DNA of 24,324 nucleotides, taken from contig JBKJQB010000040.1 of assembly GCA_046594105.1 (NCBI GenBank), forward strand, positions 1-24,324, given 5' to 3'. The translations under genes and the position numbers were made by a program. Each line of letters opens with the position of its first letter. Position 1 is the first letter of the stretch. The stretch is from JBDSGC01 sp046594105. Lineage in GTDB: Bacteria; Acidobacteriota; Thermoanaerobaculia; Gp7-AA8. Of this stretch, positions 21,775-24,324 are shown piece by piece. A model generated the notes under the pieces. The model saw only the letters and a list, made by a program, of their open reading frames with translations, searched no databases and had not been told where the DNA came from.

Positions 21775-22776
21775 ATGAGAGCGCTGCGCGCCTCCCGCCC
21801 TTACTTCTTCGAGTGGTTCACCTTCGGCAACTTCCTGCTCATTCAGGTGCTGCTCTGGACGACTCTGCGCGCGCCGATGGAGACGCTGCCGCGGGTGGTG
21901 TGGTCCCTGGCCTCCGGCTTTCTGCTGCAGGCAGCGATCGGAGTTGGCCTGCGGGCCCTGGTGGCCTGGCGTCGCGGCACGTTGACGCAATATCTGGCCA
22001 TCATCCGCAGGCCCTCGTGGGTCGCCGATACGGTGCGCATCGCGATTTTCAGCGGGCTCTTTGTGCACACGTACGGATGGATCAAGCTGGCCATTCCGCT
22101 TCTCCATCCGCGGCTGTTTGATCAGCAGCTCTGGGATCTGGACCGCACTCTCGGTCTGGGATATTCGCCGAACGTCTTCCTGCTTTCGCTGCTCGGCGCG
22201 CCTTCGGTCCTGCGCACCATCGACTGGACCTACGCGAACATTTTTCTGGCCAGCCTGAATCTGGCGGGCGTCTTCTTCGCCTCCTCCCCGAGCCATCGCA
22301 TCCGCATCGCCTTCATGGACTCGAACGTGGCGATGTGGCTGATCGGCGCGTGGCTCTATGTCGCCCTGCCCTCGCTGGGACCGGCGTATCGATTTCCGGA
22401 GGTCTGGCTCCCTCTGGCGCCGCTGTTCGTTCATTCGCAGACTTACCAGCGGCTGCTGATGGCCAATTATCAGAACGTTCTGGCGTACGCGCGGGGCATC
22501 CCCCGACCGGTGAACGTGCTGTTCGGAGTGGCCGCATTCCCCAGCCTTCACGTCGCATTTCAAACGCTGGTGTTTCTGTGGATGAGGAGAGTGTGGCGGG
22601 CCAGCGAACTGCTGTTCGCCCTGTTTACGATCGTCATCTTCGTCGGGTCGATCGTGACCGGATGGCATTATCTGATCGATGGTGTGGCCGGATTTCTCCT
22701 CGCCTGGGTTTGCTTCGCCTGCTCGTTCAAAGCGCATCGAATCGGCCGCTGGCTGGCAATACACGATCGGCCCTGA
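21775..22776 (+). CDS. PAP2-superfamily membrane protein, inositolphosphorylceramide-synthase-like
   Basis: 333 residues with about six or seven hydrophobic segments. The catalytic motifs near the C-terminus are AAFPSLHVAFQT (PAP2 motif 2, with the His) and VTGWHYLIDGVAGFLLAW (motif 3, His and Asp). Motif 1 of soluble-type PAP2 enzymes is not obvious; this layout is that of the PAP2_3/Aur1-like group, which includes inositolphosphorylceramide synthases as well as uncharacterised bacterial phosphatases. Predicted to act on a lipid phosphate or to transfer a head group in the inner membrane; the substrate is unknown. There is no SD, but TAGGAT lies nine bases before the ATG. The amrS-like gene begins 16 bases after its stop. 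Confidence 0.83.
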   Translation: MRALRASRPYFFEWFTFGNFLLIQVLLWTTLRAPMETLPRVVWSLASGFLLQAAIGVGLRALVAWRRGTLTQYLAIIRRPSWVADTVRIAIFSGLFVHTYGWIKLAIPLLHPRLFDQQLWDLDRTLGLGYSPNVFLLSLLGAPSVLRTIDWTYANIFLASLNLAGVFFASSPSHRIRIAFMDSNVAMWLIGAWLYVALPSLGPAYRFPEVWLPLAPLFVHSQTYQRLLMANYQNVLAYARGIPRPVNVLFGVAAFPSLHVAFQTLVFLWMRRVWRASELLFALFTIVIFVGSIVTGWHYLIDGVAGFLLAWVCFACSFKAHRIGRWLAIHDRP

Positions 22777-22792
22777 GCGTTTTGGTCTGCGC

Positions 22793-23917
22793 ATGTCGAA
22801 CCCCATCAACGCCACTCTCGGCGAAGCCCTGGCGGATCGCACCGCTCCGGCGGCTCCCGAACTTGTGGATGCGCTGGAGAACCATGCGGTGCGCTGTTAC
22901 TCGTGCGGGCATCGCTGCAAAATCCCGGAGGGGCTCAAAGGGATCTGCAAGGTCCGCTACAACGAGGGCGGTGTGCTGCGCGTCCCCCGAGGGTACGCCG
23001 CGGCGCTGCAGGTGGATCCCATCGAGAAGAAGCCGTTCTTTCACGCCTATCCCGGAGCGCTGGCCCTCTCGTTCGGAATGCTCGGCTGTGACTATCACTG
23101 CGGCTACTGCCAGAACTGGGTGACCTCGCAGGCGCTGCGCGACCCGGTGGCTGGTGCCCCTCCCATCGATGTGGAACCGGCCGACATCATCCGGCTGGCA
23201 CGCGGGCATGGAGCGACGGTCATCACCTCGACATACAACGAGCCCCTCATCACCTCGGAATGGGCCGTCGAGATTTTCAAGGAAGCAAGGCAGCAGGGAT
23301 TGATCTGCTCCTACGTCTCAAACGGCAATGGAACGGAGCGGGTGCTCGACTACCTCGCGCCCTGGGTCGATCTGTACAAAGTCGATCTGAAGGGATTCAC
23401 CGACGCGCACTACCGCGACCTTGGCGGCACCTTGCAGCCGGTCCTGGACACCATCCGCGGCTTGAAGGCGCGCGGAATCTGGGTGGAGATCGTGACCCTG
23501 GTGATCCCCGGCTTCAATGATTCCGATGAGGAACTGACGAAGATCGCCGAGTTTCTGGCAGGCGTCGATGTGAACATTCCCTGGCACGTCACGGCCTTTC
23601 ACCAGGACTACAAGATGACCAGCAACGCCAACACCAGCGTGGCCATCCTCCGCCGGGCCTACGACATCGGGCGGCGGGCCGGCCTGCGGTACGTCTATCC
23701 CGGCAACCTTCCGGGAGCGTTCGGCGATCTCGAGAGCACTCATTGTCCGACGTGCGATGCCGTGGTCATCGGCCGTTCCGGATTTCGCGTCACCTCGTAT
23801 CGACTGGATGACGGGAAGTGTCCGCAGTGTGCCACTCCGATCGCCGGGGTCTGGGGCGACGGGACCGCCGCTGTGGGCAGAAGCGGGATTCCGAGAGCGG
23901 TGCGATTTTCTGCGTGA
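22793..23917 (+). CDS. amrS: AmmeMemoRadiSam-type radical SAM enzyme
   Basis: 374 residues. The radical SAM motif is CDYHCGYC (Cys99, Cys103, Cys106). Before it are Cys35, Cys38, Cys42 and Cys52 (CYSCGHRC ... ICKVR), and the KKPFFHAYPG segment typical of AmrS proteins. TYNEPLITSEW, YKVDLKGF and WHVTAFHQDYKM are further family blocks. The C-terminus has two CxxC pairs (CPTC, CPQC) around IGRSGFRVTSY, a probable metal site. It belongs to the family found with MEMO1 and AMMECR1 homologues, whose reaction is still unclear; neither partner is visible here, though they could lie beyond the right edge. The ATG at 22793 is chosen because conserved sequence starts there; the open frame runs back into the PAP2 gene. 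No strong SD. Confidence 0.9.
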   Translation: MSNPINATLGEALADRTAPAAPELVDALENHAVRCYSCGHRCKIPEGLKGICKVRYNEGGVLRVPRGYAAALQVDPIEKKPFFHAYPGALALSFGMLGCDYHCGYCQNWVTSQALRDPVAGAPPIDVEPADIIRLARGHGATVITSTYNEPLITSEWAVEIFKEARQQGLICSYVSNGNGTERVLDYLAPWVDLYKVDLKGFTDAHYRDLGGTLQPVLDTIRGLKARGIWVEIVTLVIPGFNDSDEELTKIAEFLAGVDVNIPWHVTAFHQDYKMTSNANTSVAILRRAYDIGRRAGLRYVYPGNLPGAFGDLESTHCPTCDAVVIGRSGFRVTSYRLDDGKCPQCATPIAGVWGDGTAAVGRSGIPRAVRFSA

Positions 23918-23975
23918 GTGAGTGGATCAGCCATTCTCCGCCGATGACCACTCGGAGTACCCTACGCACCGCCTG

Positions 23976-24311
23976 ATGGAAGACTTTCTGGAGATCGCGG
24001 TTGTGGGAGAGCTGCCGGCCGGCCGCGCGAAGAGCGTGATGATCGGGGATCGCAAGATCGCGCTGTTCCACACCTCGAGCGGATTCTTCGCCAGCGAGAA
24101 CTCCTGTCCCCATCGAGGAGGTCCGCTGGGAGAAGGCGATCTGATCGGAGACGAGATCATCTGCCCGTGGCATCTGTGGGGCTTCGACGTCGCAACCGGT
24201 CTGTGCACGGGCAACGCGGAGATCCGTCTGACCATGCATGACCTGAGACTCGAGGGAGATCGAATTCTGGTGAAGCTCAATCCTGTGGTGGAAACTGCGG
24301 ACGATCTGTGA
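23976..24311 (+). CDS. Small Rieske [2Fe-2S] protein (NirD-like ferredoxin)
   Basis: 111 residues from the ATG at 23976. The Rieske cluster motif is complete: CPHRGG (Cys and His) and CPWHLWGF (Cys and His), about 17 residues apart. With no membrane anchor or catalytic domain it is a soluble electron carrier of the NirD/ferredoxin-subunit type. A GTG at 23922, five bases after the amrS stop, would add 18 polar residues (MDQPFSADDHSEYPTHRL); I prefer the ATG because small Rieske proteins usually begin close to this point, but neither start has an SD. The tight spacing to amrS suggests one transcript and a possible role as redox partner. The stop overlaps a possible downstream GTG start (GTGA at 24308). 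Confidence 0.88.
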   Translation: MEDFLEIAVVGELPAGRAKSVMIGDRKIALFHTSSGFFASENSCPHRGGPLGEGDLIGDEIICPWHLWGFDVATGLCTGNAEIRLTMHDLRLEGDRILVKLNPVVETADDL

Positions 24312-24324
24312 ATCCCAAACCTCT
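24308..24324 (+). CDS. Possible start of the next gene, cut by the window edge
   Basis: A GTG at 24308 overlaps the TGA of the Rieske gene by four bases (GTGA), the same arrangement as between the metallophosphoesterase and queG. Only five codons are visible (M/V-N-P-K-P), so nothing can be said of the product. Confidence 0.2.

Overview
The window is GC-rich, densely coding bacterial chromosome with no rRNA, tRNA, CRISPR, phage or transposase gene that I can see. The gene mix suggests an Acidobacteriota-like bacterium: an MglA-type GTPase with a long tail, a sigma54-type regulator beside a partner-switching cassette, an L-lysine 6-transaminase, and dispersed palindromic repeats of the GTAGCGCCGGC and GTCATCCTGAGC types. 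That placement is inference from gene content and repeat style; no marker gene proves it.

Layout. 1-1335 (-) is an L-lysine 6-transaminase cut by the left edge, divergent from a biosynthetic-type thiolase (1571-2746 +). A nested inverted repeat fills the following gap, then comes a tandem-PilZ protein (3086-4081 +). Two copies of a second repeat family follow (4181-4431), and the second copy supplies the stop codon of queG. A minus-strand operon reads ileS (10329-7501), a PHP phosphoesterase, a membrane-anchored metallophosphoesterase and queG. A further minus-strand group is a DUF2520 Rossmann protein (14501-13746), an MglA-like GTPase with a long C-terminal extension, an MltD-like lytic transglycosylase lipoprotein and an 81-residue coiled-coil protein.

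On the plus strand, a small exported TPR protein (14683) precedes the most interesting region, 15080-19544. It holds a GAF-AAA+-Fis regulator of the sigma54 activator family, a 209-base intergenic stretch, a 52-residue membrane peptide (too short for a 60-residue ORF cutoff), an RsbW-like kinase, an RsbV-like STAS protein and a GAF-GAF-SpoIIE phosphatase. Together the last three are a complete kinase/antagonist/phosphatase partner switch. The stretch before the membrane peptide contains a good -24/-12 sigma54 promoter (16764-16779, GG-N10-GC) and, 100-230 bases upstream of its expected start, repeated GTCCCA/TGGGAC half-sites. The simplest model is that the regulator drives the membrane peptide-RsbW-RsbV operon. 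The regulator's GAFTGA loop, however, reads GVATGV.

The right end has an enoyl-CoA hydratase/isomerase (20423-19644 -), divergent from a Ca2+/H+ antiporter (20570 +), then a PAP2/inositolphosphorylceramide-synthase-like membrane protein, an AmmeMemoRadiSam-type radical SAM enzyme and a small Rieske protein. A further gene may begin at 24308.

A general pattern is that many transcript-leading genes lack a Shine-Dalgarno sequence and instead have a TAnnnT hexamer 6-11 bases before the start codon. This suggests that leaderless or nearly leaderless mRNAs are common here.
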